Source: Croceicoccus mobilis
Lineage (GTDB): Bacteria; Pseudomonadota; Alphaproteobacteria; Sphingomonadales; Sphingomonadaceae
Assembly (NCBI RefSeq): GCF_001661965.1
Contig: NZ_LYWZ01000022.1
Coordinates: 806,001-870,000 of the forward strand
Length of the DNA: 64,000 nt
Direction: 5' to 3'
Numbering within the stretch: the stretch's first letter is position 1; every line of letters begins with the position of its first letter. The notes under the pieces are model-generated. The model saw only the letters and a program-made list of their open reading frames with translations, was not told where the DNA came from and did not search any database. Positions 1 through 7,908 of the stretch are shown one piece after another. The translations under genes and the position numbers were made by a program.

Positions 1-1401
1 CTCAGCAGGTAACAGCGCCTGTGCTTCAATGCTCCCACGGCCATCTGGATTTCGTCCAAGATATCGGCTGAACTTGTCCAGTTCATCCATAGCCTCATCT
101 GCGATCTTCTGCGCCTTCTGCACCGGCGACCGCAAATCAGTAACGTCGGGGATTGCCACATCTCCGCCATCTCCCGCCGTGAGATTGACCGAGCAATTGA
201 ACTCGCTGGATGCAGCACGATAGTCCATTTTCAGAAGCTTGCGAGGCGTTCGAACTTTCAAGCCATCAGGATAAAGCGCGTCGAACTTCAATTTGAAAAG
301 TGCCTTGAATTCGTCACCGCAACGCTCGGCTGGAGTGCGAAGGCGTCGCTCTGGGTGGCAATGCAGCCAGAGATGCAGCCATTCGGCATCGAAGGCTTTG
401 CCTTCAGCGATCATGCCGCCGAGCGCGAACTTCAGCGAAAATGGCAAGTCCCAGCTACGGTTCTCAAGGATCGCCTGCTTGAGTGTCGCATCGTCCAAGG
501 AGATGCCGCCCATCGCCATGATACGCGCGATGTCGAGGAACTCACCGAGATACCTTTGGGCGGAGTAGTTATCGGCGAAAAGAACTTTCAGGCGTTCAAC
601 CTCTGAAACTATTTCCTGCTTCTCGTCGTCGGGTGGTTGATCGACCAGAAATCTGCGCTCCAGACCATAGAAGAACAGAAACATGTAGCCGGGATTGATC
701 GTCCCATCTTGGCGACCACCAGCCAGCCAGTCGAGATAGGTGGCCCTGCACACGGCAGGAATGCTCGAGTACCCCGGCCAATATGACATGTTATCGCCAT
801 TCTTGTCCGACCCGGACCGCGCGACGGATAATGATGGGTCGATATACGCTCGACAACTCTCACCATAGTATGAGGAGCCAATCCGTGGAGGGGTGCCGAC
901 GTAAACCATCCCATCGATGGTGCGATCTGCAATGGTGACGGATTGCCCTTTGCGCACCCAACCTTGCGGCCTTGCCAGTGGCTTTTCCTTCGGCTTGTTG
1001 GGCTTCGAATGCTGATTTAGAAATTGGTTCGCTTGGCTTTGCCGGGTCTGCTTTTCAGCGGCCCTTCGCTCCGCCGCCGCTTCAAGTTCGGCTCTCGCGT
1101 GCTGCCCGACCCGGATAAGCTCGGCATTATTCTGTCGCGGCTGGTATGCTCCGAGTTGGCTCAGTTGTTCGTCTTCTCTCCCCAGCGGGACAGGGCTATT
1201 TGCGAGTATCTCTCGCTCTGAGATTTTGGTTGCGCGACGCTTTTCGTACCACCAGATGAAAGCAATAGGCGCGAGGAGTGCGAACAATGCTTCAAGCGCA
1301 TCGGGTAAACTGTCTAATGCAATTGCCGCGATTATTACGCAAACAAAGAAAGAGACGACGTAAAGCCCGATAATGCGGATGATTTTCCAGACAATCGACA
1401 T
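1..1401 (-). CDS. TerB-N domain membrane-anchored protein (partial, C-terminus off window)
   Basis: An open frame of 467 codons without a stop runs from an ATG at 1401 off the left edge. The N-terminus has two hydrophobic segments (about residues 8-28 and 36-52, ending FIWWYEKRR), then an Ala/Glu/Arg/Gln-rich, coiled-coil-like linker (about 95-130). From about residue 155 to 310 it matches the TerB-N region as I know it, with the hallmark run DWLAGGRQDGTINPGYMFLF and the following YGLERR. TerB-N proteins usually end in a TerB-C domain and often occur with helicases or other genes of stress and defence islands; that part lies outside the window. The cytoplasmic role is unknown. It is the third gene leftward after AbiEi/AbiEii (62 bp behind the toxin) and may be cotranscribed with them. 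The membrane segments are my reading of hydrophobicity. Confidence 0.75.
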   Translation of the reverse strand, partial: MSIVWKIIRIIGLYVVSFFVCVIIAAIALDSLPDALEALFALLAPIAFIWWYEKRRATKISEREILANSPVPLGREDEQLSQLGAYQPRQNNAELIRVGQHARAELEAAAERRAAEKQTRQSQANQFLNQHSKPNKPKEKPLARPQGWVRKGQSVTIADRTIDGMVYVGTPPRIGSSYYGESCRAYIDPSLSVARSGSDKNGDNMSYWPGYSSIPAVCRATYLDWLAGGRQDGTINPGYMFLFFYGLERRFLVDQPPDDEKQEIVSEVERLKVLFADNYSAQRYLGEFLDIARIMAMGGISLDDATLKQAILENRSWDLPFSLKFALGGMIAEGKAFDAEWLHLWLHCHPERRLRTPAERCGDEFKALFKLKFDALYPDGLKVRTPRKLLKMDYRAASSEFNCSVNLTAGDGGDVAIPDVTDLRSPVQKAQKIADEAMDELDKFSRYLGRNPDGRGSIEAQALLPAE

Positions 1402-1463
1402 ACGCACTGCCTGCCATTTTGCGGATGAGAGGTCACGCTGATTTTCGCCAAGCGCATAATCGG

Positions 1464-2381
1464 TCAGCCGAGAAGTACTTTCTCCAGAACCTCAATCAGC
1501 TCTTTCCGCTTCTCAGACAGCATCTTTTCCAGATTCCGCTGCTTCCACAAGACTGCTGGCAAGTGCCTTGCTTCCGGTGTGCCGAGAAGTTCCCAGTCCG
1601 GTTCACCGCGCTTGAAGCCGATCAGGAACTGGCGGTGCGCGTCTGGCATCTCGCCAACCATTGTGGCGACGAGTGCCTCGCGGGTAGCCTCCAGATCGGC
1701 AAGCTCGACATTCTCTTGCGTCATGCCGACAAATCCGCGCTCGAATTCCTCGGCCAGTGGCTTGCGGGTCGGAGCGAGCACTTCGGCCATCGGGCGGTTG
1801 TGGCTGATGAGGTAGACGAGGAATGCGCGCCGCAGTTCGTCGCTTATACCTTCATTTGCCAGCAGGCCTCGCACGTCGAACAGGTCGCGCGGGTGCTGGC
1901 GGTCCAGCGCCGCCATGATCTTCCCCGCATAGAGATCGGCGAAGGAAACGACCGGCATTTCGGCGAAACCGAATGTGTCTTCGACTGTAGGCACTACACT
2001 CATGACCACGGGATCGTAGACGGTGCCGCGCAAGACAGGCGTGATCTCGATCTTGATCTGAACGCCTTCGGAGCGGACGATTAGCTTGGTGATGATGTTG
2101 TCGCCTGCGGATCGCGATGGGGCAACCGCCGCGCCCGGTATCCCGCCTTCGATCCGCTCCTTGATCCGCACCATCGCCGCGTCGATAGCTGCGAGTGATG
2201 AAGCGCGATCCTGGACCGGCAAGTAGGTCAGGTCGATATCCACCGAGAGGCGCGGCAAGTCGCGCACGAAGAGGTTGATCGCCGTGCCACCCTTGAGCGC
2301 GAAGCATTGCTCCTGCGCTACGAACGGGATGGTGCGGATCAGGAGGGCAACCTGCTGCCGATAGGCGTCTTGGAAGGCCAT
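1464..2381 (-). CDS. AbiEii-type nucleotidyltransferase toxin (type IV TA)
   Basis: This is the toxin of a type IV toxin-antitoxin / abortive infection pair, 305 aa. The family is a DNA polymerase-beta-like nucleotidyltransferase; characterised members modify tRNA acceptor ends and stop growth. Visible motifs are GGTA at residues 31-34 (the glycine-rich motif I), the acidic pair D48-x-D50 in the run LSVDIDLTYL (metal ligands), and a later KIMAALDRQHPRDLFD block (about 150-166) typical of AbiEii motifs III/IV. It starts 3 bp after the AbiEi stop, the usual antitoxin-first order. No truncation is seen. The family assignment is strong; the target is inferred from relatives. Confidence 0.88.
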   Translation of the reverse strand: MAFQDAYRQQVALLIRTIPFVAQEQCFALKGGTAINLFVRDLPRLSVDIDLTYLPVQDRASSLAAIDAAMVRIKERIEGGIPGAAVAPSRSAGDNIITKLIVRSEGVQIKIEITPVLRGTVYDPVVMSVVPTVEDTFGFAEMPVVSFADLYAGKIMAALDRQHPRDLFDVRGLLANEGISDELRRAFLVYLISHNRPMAEVLAPTRKPLAEEFERGFVGMTQENVELADLEATREALVATMVGEMPDAHRQFLIGFKRGEPDWELLGTPEARHLPAVLWKQRNLEKMLSEKRKELIEVLEKVLLG

Positions 2382-2384
2382 TTC

Positions 2385-3173
2385 TTATTGCCCTCCAAGA
2401 TCGGCAGGCACCGTGATGTCGTATTGCGGATCGAGCCTGCCCCCCTTCACCAGAACCCGTTTGCCGGAACCCAAATCGATCTTGGCCAGGTCGAGTTTCG
2501 GTCGCCACGCATGGCGGTGCCGGTCGGCAAAGAACAGGAACAGCCGCTTCACCTTTATGCTGGAGCAGGTTTCGAGAAGGGTTTGCAGGCGGCGTGGGCT
2601 GAGATCGCTCAAACCTTCCATCAAGGCATCGACCTGATGAAAGCTCTCATGCTTGGGCAGTTCATCGAGCAATTCGAGAACGGCGCGTTCCTTGCTCGAA
2701 TAGCGAACAGGCAATTGCGCGCCAGCGGCACTATACATGGTGGGGCTTGGCAATGGCGGCGTGTCGGCATCCGCCGGAAACAGGCGCAAGCTGTTGTGCC
2801 ATGCGAATGTCACGTCGAGCGGCAAATCTTCCAGCCAGGTTGGCGGTCGTGTCGGTCCGTAAAGGTGAACCGTCTGGACGTTTGCCGAAAGGTAGTGGGC
2901 ATAGCCTTGCTGTTCGAGCGCGGTGCGGCCGCCAACGGTCAGTGGAAGGTCAAGCATGGTTTGGAGCGAGATCACGACCTGCTGCCAGGTCATAGGCCCG
3001 CGTGAACGGCGATAGACCCGTCGCGCTGGGCTATCCAGCCAGCCGGAACTTACATACTGGCTGCGCAGCGCGGACGAATAGCCATTGGCCTCCAGCCAGG
3101 CGGCGTCGACCAGAAGTCCTTCCGGAAGCTCCTGCTGGAGTTGGTTTAGCTTGCTGTCCAAACGCGTAGCCAT
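2385..3173 (-). CDS. AbiEi-type antitoxin and transcriptional repressor
   Basis: This is the antitoxin partner of the type IV pair, 262 aa. Family members have an N-terminal winged-helix DNA-binding domain and a C-terminal antitoxin domain, repress their own promoter and counter AbiEii without direct protein contact. Here the N-terminus (about residues 1-90: a helical start, then GLLVDAAWLEANGYSSALRS and a YVSSGWL..RRVYRR wing) fits the winged helix, followed by the AbiEi_3-like region with GGRTALEQQGYAHYL. It begins with ATG at 3173, only 1 bp before a repeat-rich leader (3175-3245) that probably holds its operator. The toxin follows 3 bp downstream. Position inside an integrated island supports a plasmid/phage-defence or island-maintenance role, which is inference. 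Confidence 0.88.
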   Translation of the reverse strand: MATRLDSKLNQLQQELPEGLLVDAAWLEANGYSSALRSQYVSSGWLDSPARRVYRRSRGPMTWQQVVISLQTMLDLPLTVGGRTALEQQGYAHYLSANVQTVHLYGPTRPPTWLEDLPLDVTFAWHNSLRLFPADADTPPLPSPTMYSAAGAQLPVRYSSKERAVLELLDELPKHESFHQVDALMEGLSDLSPRRLQTLLETCSSIKVKRLFLFFADRHRHAWRPKLDLAKIDLGSGKRVLVKGGRLDPQYDITVPADLGGQ

Positions 3174-3174
3174 A

Positions 3175-3245
3175 CTTAGTGTTTTGCCACTTGTGTAAAC
3201 TTGTGTCTAGTTTGAAATAGCCTGAAAATACTAAGTTGAACTTAG
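3175..3245. promoter_or_regulatory. Candidate AbiEi autoregulatory operator
   Basis: An 11-bp element CTTAGTGTTTT (3175-3185) faces AAAATACTAAG (3225-3235) as an inverted repeat with one mismatch and about 40 bp between. Between them lie two direct copies of ACTTGTGT at 3189-3196 and 3199-3206, exactly 10 bp apart. A further CTTAG at 3241-3245 makes a short CTAAG-TTGAA-CTTAG dyad. AbiEi-family antitoxins are known to bind inverted repeats in their own promoters, so this fits an operator. No binding data can be claimed. Confidence 0.45.
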
Positions 3246-3582
3246 CGTTCTTGAAAAGATTCAAACCGCGTAGCCAAGCTGACTGCGCAAAAGAAGACAT
3301 GATTCGCGCGCAAAATCCGGCAAAGCTGACGCGCAAATCCGTCGTTATCGTCGCGAATCCGCGCGTGTCAGTCGCAAAATCGCGTCGAACGAAAAAATTC
3401 TCAGCATCGAAGGCAAAGAAGCGGCTTGTCCGTAGAGGTCTCGGACCGTCCATATACGGTTCAAGTCATGCGGATCGTTGAAGAATTGCCCGAATTCCAA
3501 CTCAGACTGATCCTTGAGTTGCGTTGAAAAGTTCTCATTATGTTCCGGTGAGGGGCCGCCAGTATCAAATTGAGAATGCCCC
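3246..3582. other. Intergenic stretch without a recognisable gene
   Basis: Short open frames exist on both strands, but none shows a recognisable domain, a good ribosome site or codon use like the neighbours. It probably carries the promoter and control region for the AlpA-like gene at 3583 and upstream parts of the AbiEi leader. Base composition is lower in GC than the core genes to the right, as expected of island DNA. Confidence 0.5.
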
Positions 3583-3789
3583 ATGTCGAATACCGAACGC
3601 ATTATCCGCCTCAAGACCGTGCTCGACCGCACCGGCCTTTCCCGCTCCACCATTTATCGCAAGATCGCTGAGGGCACGTTCCCGTCGCAAGTGAAGATCA
3701 GCATCCACGGCGCGGGCTGGCACGAGTCAGCAATCAATCGCTGGATCGCCGATCCCGCTCACTATCGTGAAGAGGAACCGGCGGAATGA
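3583..3789 (+). CDS. AlpA-family phage/island regulator
   Basis: A 68-residue protein with the AlpA/MerR-like helix-turn-helix: RLKTVLDRTGLSRSTIYRKIAEGTFPSQVKI, then a GWHESAINRWIADP segment that is near-diagnostic of AlpA (the W..S.I..WI pattern). AlpA proteins of P4-like elements act as transcription activators of the integrase or as excision helpers. It overlaps the next gene by 4 bp (ATGA at 3786-3789), so the two are translated together. The integrase of the same island lies about 3 kb away, past the arsenic genes. Complete at both ends. Confidence 0.85.
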   Translation: MSNTERIIRLKTVLDRTGLSRSTIYRKIAEGTFPSQVKISIHGAGWHESAINRWIADPAHYREEEPAE

Positions 3790-3980
3790 GCGACCATCAA
3801 CCCATCGAACCAATCTGCATCAGGATCAATGACGCTGCCCGCATGATCGGCATAGGTCGCACGAAGCTCTACGAGCTGATCGCGAACGGCGAACTCGAAA
3901 CGGTCAAGATTGGCAAGGCAACGCGCATCACCACCGCCAGCCTTCACGGTCTGATTGACCGCCAGCGTGTCGATAGCTGA
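3786..3980 (+). CDS. Excisionase-like helix-turn-helix protein
   Basis: A 64-residue protein with the excisionase/HTH_17 pattern: INDAARMIGIGRTKLYELIANGELETVKIGKATRITTASLHGLIDRQ. The helix-turn-helix covers about residues 15-45 and the KIG..TRI strand forms the wing. Such proteins bend DNA during excisive recombination or act as small regulators of mobile islands. Its start overlaps the stop of the AlpA-like gene by 4 bp, so the pair is a unit. A second small DNA-binding protein beside AlpA suggests one controls transcription and the other excision; which does which cannot be decided from sequence. Confidence 0.75.
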   Translation: MSDHQPIEPICIRINDAARMIGIGRTKLYELIANGELETVKIGKATRITTASLHGLIDRQRVDS

Positions 3981-4056
3981 GACCACCGGCAAATTCGCCA
4001 ATCCCTGCTGGCCAAATGCAAATATGCGGCTTGACCAAGCTCGCTTCATTCCATAT

Positions 4057-4072
4057 TTCGATATTTGTCGAA
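4057..4072. promoter_or_regulatory. Candidate ArsR operator
   Basis: A perfect dyad TTCGA-TATTTG-TCGAA lies 15 bp before the arsR start codon, within an AT-rich stretch. Its size, symmetry and position between promoter and start fit a binding site of an ArsR/SmtB dimer, which would be released when As(III) or an organoarsenical binds. Inferred from pattern and position. Confidence 0.45.
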
Positions 4073-4087
4073 TCATTGGAGTGATCA

Positions 4088-4426
4088 ATGCAAGCCGACC
4101 GTTTTATCCGAGCCTTGTCCGCTTTGGCACAGGAGCACCGCCTCGCCGCGTTCCGTCTGCTCGTGCAGGCAGGGGAGCAAGGCGTCGCCGCCGGGGTGCT
4201 GGCTGAGAAGCTCGACGTGCCTCCTTCTTCAATGAGCTTTCACTTGGCTCAGCTTGCCAATGCGGGGCTGGTCACCCAGCGACGCGAAAGCCGCTCGATC
4301 ATCTATTCGGCGGACTATGCCGCGATGAATGGCCTGATGGGCTACCTCACCGAAAACTGCTGCGGCGGCATGTCCTGTTCCGAGGATGCTGACTGCCTTC
4401 CTTCTCCTCAACGAAAGAGCGCCTGA
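4088..4426 (+). CDS. arsR: ArsR/SmtB-family arsenic-responsive repressor
   Basis: 112 aa with a winged helix (about residues 5-85: ALAQEHRLAAFRLLVQAGEQG, then VPPSSMSFHLAQLANAGLV as the recognition region and the RRESRSIIYSAD wing). It lacks the ELCVCDL metal site of plasmid R773 ArsR. Instead a cysteine-rich C-terminal tail ENCCGGMSCSEDADC carries a vicinal cysteine pair and a third cysteine, a layout like the C-terminal sites of Acidithiobacillus-type and organoarsenical-selective ArsRs. It should repress the four-gene ars operon; its stop overlaps the arsI start by 1 bp. Coupling with ArsI makes response to trivalent methylarsenical possible (inference). Confidence 0.9.
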   Translation: MQADRFIRALSALAQEHRLAAFRLLVQAGEQGVAAGVLAEKLDVPPSSMSFHLAQLANAGLVTQRRESRSIIYSADYAAMNGLMGYLTENCCGGMSCSEDADCLPSPQRKSA

Positions 4427-4896
4427 TGAAGCGATTCCACGTTCATGTCGGCGTGACCGACATCGACAAGTCCATTGCCTTCTATTCAAGCCTGTTCGGT
4501 GCTGAACCTACCGTGGTGAAGGCCGACTATGCCAAGTGGATGCTCGATGACCCCCGCATCAACTTCGCGATTTCGATGCGCGAGGACGCGACCAAAGGCA
4601 TCGAGCATGTCGGCTTGCAGGTCGAGGACAAAGCCGAACTCGAAGAGGTCTATGGCCGTCTAAAAGCTGCTGACCGTCCCGTTCTGGAAGAGGGCGCGAC
4701 CACCTGTTGCTACGCGCAGTCGGAAAAGAGCTGGATTACCGATCCCGATGGTGTGGTGTGGGAAGCCTTCCTGACCGAAGGCGAGAGCACGACCTATGGC
4801 GGCAGTCCCGATCTCAACCGGCTCGCCTCGGCTAACGCCGCATTGAGCGCCTGCTGCGCACCGCAACTGGCTCAGGCCAAGACTTCCTGCTGCTGA
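4426..4896 (+). CDS. arsI: ArsI/CadI-family C-As lyase (glyoxalase fold)
   Basis: 156 aa, vicinal-oxygen-chelate fold. ArsI is an Fe(II)-dependent dioxygenase that removes the methyl or phenyl group from trivalent organoarsenicals, giving As(III). Expected iron ligands are visible: His5 (or His7) in FHVHVGVTD, His61 in GIEHVGLQVED and Glu113 in VWEAF. The vicinal cysteine pair that binds the arsenical is Cys94-Cys95 (ATTCC). The C-terminus has extra cysteine pairs (143-144 and 155-156). Placed directly after arsR and 8 bp before arsC. CadI-like cadmium-induced proteins share the fold, but the CC pair and the context favour ArsI. Confidence 0.88.
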   Translation: MKRFHVHVGVTDIDKSIAFYSSLFGAEPTVVKADYAKWMLDDPRINFAISMREDATKGIEHVGLQVEDKAELEEVYGRLKAADRPVLEEGATTCCYAQSEKSWITDPDGVVWEAFLTEGESTTYGGSPDLNRLASANAALSACCAPQLAQAKTSCC

Positions 4897-4904
4897 GGCT
4901 ACCC

Positions 4905-5402
4905 ATGTCCGATCAACCGCTGAACGTGCTGTTCCTTTGCACGGGCAATTCCTCTCGCTCGATTCTGGGTGAAGCGATCCTCAACCATGACGGTGAAGGC
5001 CGATTCAAGGCCTATAGCGCGGGAAGCAATCCGACCGGCAAGGTGAACCCCTGGGCGATCCATACGCTCAAGACCCTGGGCTATCCGGTGGAGGGATATC
5101 GCTCCAAGAGTTGGAGCGAGTTCGCCGATGGGCCGGAGTTCGACCTGATCTTCACCGTCTGCGACAGCGCGGCGGCGGAAACTTGCCCGGTCTGGCCGGG
5201 TCGCCCGACCTCGGCGCATTGGGGTATCCCCGATCCGGCGGCGGTCGAGGGTAGCGATGCCGAGAAGGCAGCGGCCTTTCTCGATGCCTTCCGGATGCTG
5301 AAGCGGCGCATCGACCTGATGCTGGCACTTCCGCTTGCCAGCCTGGAGCAGATCGCTCTGCGCGAAAAGCTGCAATCCATTGGCCTTGAGGCGGACAAGT
5401 AG
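4905..5402 (+). CDS. arsC: Arsenate reductase, thioredoxin-coupled / LMW phosphatase fold
   Basis: 165 aa. It reduces arsenate to arsenite in the cytoplasm. The phosphatase-like loop LCTGNSSRS places the nucleophile Cys12 and the loop Arg in a CX5R motif. Two further cysteines, Cys86 and Cys94 in [16 protein letters not shown], match the redox relay of thioredoxin-linked ArsC rather than the glutaredoxin type. The DP dyad ([10 protein letters not shown]) is the general-acid loop. The stop TAG at 5400-5402 overlaps the GTG start of the efflux gene by 1 bp, so the products As(III) and exporter are translationally linked. Confidence 0.92.
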   Translation: MSDQPLNVLFLCTGNSSRSILGEAILNHDGEGRFKAYSAGSNPTGKVNPWAIHTLKTLGYPVEGYRSKSWSEFADGPEFDLIFTVCDSAAAETCPVWPGRPTSAHWGIPDPAAVEGSDAEKAAAFLDAFRMLKRRIDLMLALPLASLEQIALREKLQSIGLEADK

Positions 5403-6472
5403 TGACTACGGCGGCCGCGGAAATCGACTCCCGCGCGGCGGGTCTGGGTCTGTTCGAGAAATGGCTGTCGGTCTGGGTCGGCGGGGCGATCCTTGTCGGG
5501 ATTGCGCTCGGCAATATCGCCCCGGAATTGTTCTACTCGCTAGCGGCCATCGAATATGCCTCCGTCAATCTCGTCGTCGCGGTGCTCATTTGGGCGATGA
5601 TCTTTCCGATGATGGTCGCGGTCGACTTTGGCGCGGTGCGCCGCGTCGGCGACAAGCCCAAGGGTCTCATCATCACGCTGGTGGTGAACTGGCTCATCAA
5701 GCCGTTCACGATGGCGGCGCTGGGCGTGCTGTTCTTCGAGGTCGTCTTCGCCGACGTCATCGCGCCTGCCGACGCACAGCAATACATCGCCGGACTGATC
5801 CTGCTGGGTGCGGCTCCATGCACCGCGATGGTGTTCGTGTGGTCGCAGCTGACCAAGGGCGATCCGGCCTACACACTGGTGCAGGTTGCAGCGAACGATC
5901 TCATCATGATCGTTGCCTTCGCTCCCATCGTCGCGCTGCTGCTGGGCGTGACCGACATTTCGGTGCCGTGGGAGACGTTACTCCTCTCGGTCGCGCTCTA
6001 CGTGGTCGTCCCGCTCGCTGCAGGTGCTTTCGTGCGTCACCGGCTGCTCGCGACGCATGGCGGCGATGAAGCGGCGGTGTCCGAGTTCACCGGACGCCTG
6101 AAGCCGCTCTCGATCATCGGCCTGTTGCTGACGGTGCTGCTGCTGTTTGGCTTCCAGGCCGAAACCATCGTCGCGCGACCGCTGCTAATCGCTCTCATCG
6201 CCGCGCCGATCATCGTCCAGAGCTATGGTATCTTCCTTATCGCCTATGGCTGGGCAAAGGCGTTGAAAGTGCCGCACGCGGTCGCTGCACCCTGCGCGCT
6301 GATTGGCACGTCCAACTTTTTCGAACTCGCCGTGGCGGTGGCTATCGGCCTTTTCGGCCTTGGAAGCGGCGCTGCGCTAGCGACAGTCGTGGGGGTGCTC
6401 GTTGAAGTGCCGGTGATGTTGTCACTGGTCGCGATTGCAAACCGGACACGGGCCAGCTTTCCCACGGGCTGA
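5402..6472 (+). CDS. arsB: Acr3-family arsenite efflux permease
   Basis: 356 aa, about ten transmembrane segments, starting with GTG at 5402. Acr3 extrudes As(III) by proton antiport. Family landmarks: the conserved cysteine in [15 protein letters not shown] (Cys140, TM4), essential for As(III) transport, and the glutamate in the [13 protein letters not shown] helix (TM9). The N-terminus has a soluble run before TM1. It closes the ars operon; the integrase follows in the opposite orientation 33 bp away. It is Acr3 and not the unrelated ArsB of E. coli, though both are often labelled arsB. Confidence 0.93.
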   Translation: MTTAAAEIDSRAAGLGLFEKWLSVWVGGAILVGIALGNIAPELFYSLAAIEYASVNLVVAVLIWAMIFPMMVAVDFGAVRRVGDKPKGLIITLVVNWLIKPFTMAALGVLFFEVVFADVIAPADAQQYIAGLILLGAAPCTAMVFVWSQLTKGDPAYTLVQVAANDLIMIVAFAPIVALLLGVTDISVPWETLLLSVALYVVVPLAAGAFVRHRLLATHGGDEAAVSEFTGRLKPLSIIGLLLTVLLLFGFQAETIVARPLLIALIAAPIIVQSYGIFLIAYGWAKALKVPHAVAAPCALIGTSNFFELAVAVAIGLFGLGSGAALATVVGVLVEVPVMLSLVAIANRTRASFPTG

Positions 6473-6505
6473 GCGCGATCTCCCCATTCCGATGGGCGCA
6501 TCCAC

Positions 6506-7648
6506 CTACCTCTGACCGAGAAACTCCGCCCACCTCGCCATCAGCTCGCGCCGCTTGTCAAAAAAGTCGGTGCGGCGATAGGCAGCTTCGACCTGATTGC
6601 TCAGCTTGTGCGCCAAGGCCTTGTCCGCCACCTCCTTGGGGAAGTCGGTCTTCTCCGCTGCCCAATCGGTGAAAGCGGAGCGGAAACCATGGACGGTTGC
6701 GCCCTTGATCCCTGCATCGCGCAATAGCTTGGTCATCGTCATGTCGCTGATGGGCTTCTCGCCATTGTTCGAGAAGACGAGGCCATCGTCGCTCGTGCGC
6801 AGTTTCCAGCGCCGACGCAGAATGGAAACCGCTGCCTTAGAGAGCGGTACCACATGGGTTTCCTTTGCCTTCATGCGCTCGCCGGGGATGGTCCAGACCG
6901 CCTTGTCGAGGTCGATTTCGGTCCAGACGGCCTTGCGCGTTTCGCTCGACCGCACGGCGTTGTAGATGGTGAAACGCAAGGCATCGCGGCCCGTAGTGGG
7001 TGATGCTGTCGCCAGTTCCTTCATGAACGCCGGAATCTCTGCATAGGGCATGGCCTTGAAGTGTTCGACCTTGTCGGTCTGGCGCGGCAATCCCTTGCGG
7101 ACAGAGCGCAGCGCGGCCTCTTCTTCCCGCCATCCCTTGATATGCGCGAAGTCGAGCACGGCCCCGATGCGCTGCAAAATCTTGCGGGCGGTGTCGGGGA
7201 TCTCGAGCCAAATGGGCGTGAGCACCTCGACGACGTGGGTGTTGTCCACCCGATCGACGGGCTTCCTGCCGATCAGCGGGAAGACGTGGTTTTCCATGCT
7301 GGAAATCCAGTTTCGATAGTTCTGGTTCTTCCAGCCGCCCTTCAACGCCTCGTAGCATTCGCGCGCTGCGGTTTCGAAGCTCGGCACTACCTTGCGCGAC
7401 TTCCGTCGCTCGGCAACCGGATCGATCCCGGCGCGAACCTGGCGGCGTAATGCGGCTGCGGCGTCCCGCGCCTCGGTAAGCGTCACATCGAGTGCTGATC
7501 CCAATCCGTAGTCGCGCCGCCTGCCGTTGTGCTGCATCCGCAAGACCCAGCTGCGCGAGCCGCTTTCCTTCACGAAGAGGCACAAACCACGGCCATCAAC
7601 GTAGCGACCGGGCTTGGCGTTCTTCACCTTCAATGCTGTCAGTGCCAT
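6506..7648 (-). CDS. P4-type tyrosine integrase of the island
   Basis: 380 aa with the N-terminal arm-binding domain DUF4102 (MALTALKVKNAKPGRYVDGRGLCL... about 1-85), a SAM-like core-binding domain (about 95-185) and the catalytic domain. Catalytic residues are visible: Arg in YNAVRSSETRKAV, the HGFRSAF box (H-x-x-R), the LAHKL histidine and the AYRRTD tyrosine. It would cut and join attP/attB, usually at a tRNA 3' end. It is convergent with the ars operon and its start faces a tRNA-3'-end-like sequence at 7812-7825, as expected if it sits at the right end of the island. The gene is intact, so mobility is possible. Confidence 0.92.
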   Translation of the reverse strand: MALTALKVKNAKPGRYVDGRGLCLFVKESGSRSWVLRMQHNGRRRDYGLGSALDVTLTEARDAAAALRRQVRAGIDPVAERRKSRKVVPSFETAARECYEALKGGWKNQNYRNWISSMENHVFPLIGRKPVDRVDNTHVVEVLTPIWLEIPDTARKILQRIGAVLDFAHIKGWREEEAALRSVRKGLPRQTDKVEHFKAMPYAEIPAFMKELATASPTTGRDALRFTIYNAVRSSETRKAVWTEIDLDKAVWTIPGERMKAKETHVVPLSKAAVSILRRRWKLRTSDDGLVFSNNGEKPISDMTMTKLLRDAGIKGATVHGFRSAFTDWAAEKTDFPKEVADKALAHKLSNQVEAAYRRTDFFDKRRELMARWAEFLGQR

Positions 7649-7811
7649 AGGTTATACACACCATAAAATTGTTCCAACTTTCGACCCCACATGGGACACG
7701 AAATACGGGCAAACGGGGGCGATCAACCGTGAACACGGTAGAAGACAAATCCCTGATTTTACAGAGTGGTTAGGGACGTCCCGACACTGCCTGCGACAGA
7801 AGTTTTAGCAT

Positions 7812-7825
7812 TGTCGGGTGCGCCA
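7812..7825 (+). other. Possible attachment site: tRNA 3'-end-like sequence
   Basis: The 14 bases TGTCGGGTGCGCCA read like the end of a tRNA gene: the last base or bases of the T stem, the acceptor strand CGGGTGC, a discriminator G and CCA. They are followed by a T-run (ATATTTTT). No D or anticodon arm lies upstream, so it is not a full tRNA. A duplicated tRNA end beside an intact integrase is what site-specific insertion leaves (attR). An acceptor strand of this sequence would pair with GCACCCG, which fits a tRNA-Arg-like gene; the identity is a guess. Confidence 0.4.
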
Positions 7826-7908
7826 TATTTTTCAAGGGCTTACGCTGATTCTTGATCATCAGCCGCTGGAGTTTCCGGTGATGCTCCGGTGAAGGCTCCG
7901 GGAACCAT

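Noticed and set aside
3420-3475. GGTTCAAGTC sequence resembling a tRNA T-arm
   Set aside because: No cloverleaf can be formed and there is no CCA-type end; it is probably chance in an intergenic stretch.
3236-3481. An 81-codon basic open frame as a possible small DNA-binding protein
   Set aside because: No recognisable fold, no ribosome site, and its start lies within the AbiEi leader repeats; evidence is too weak.
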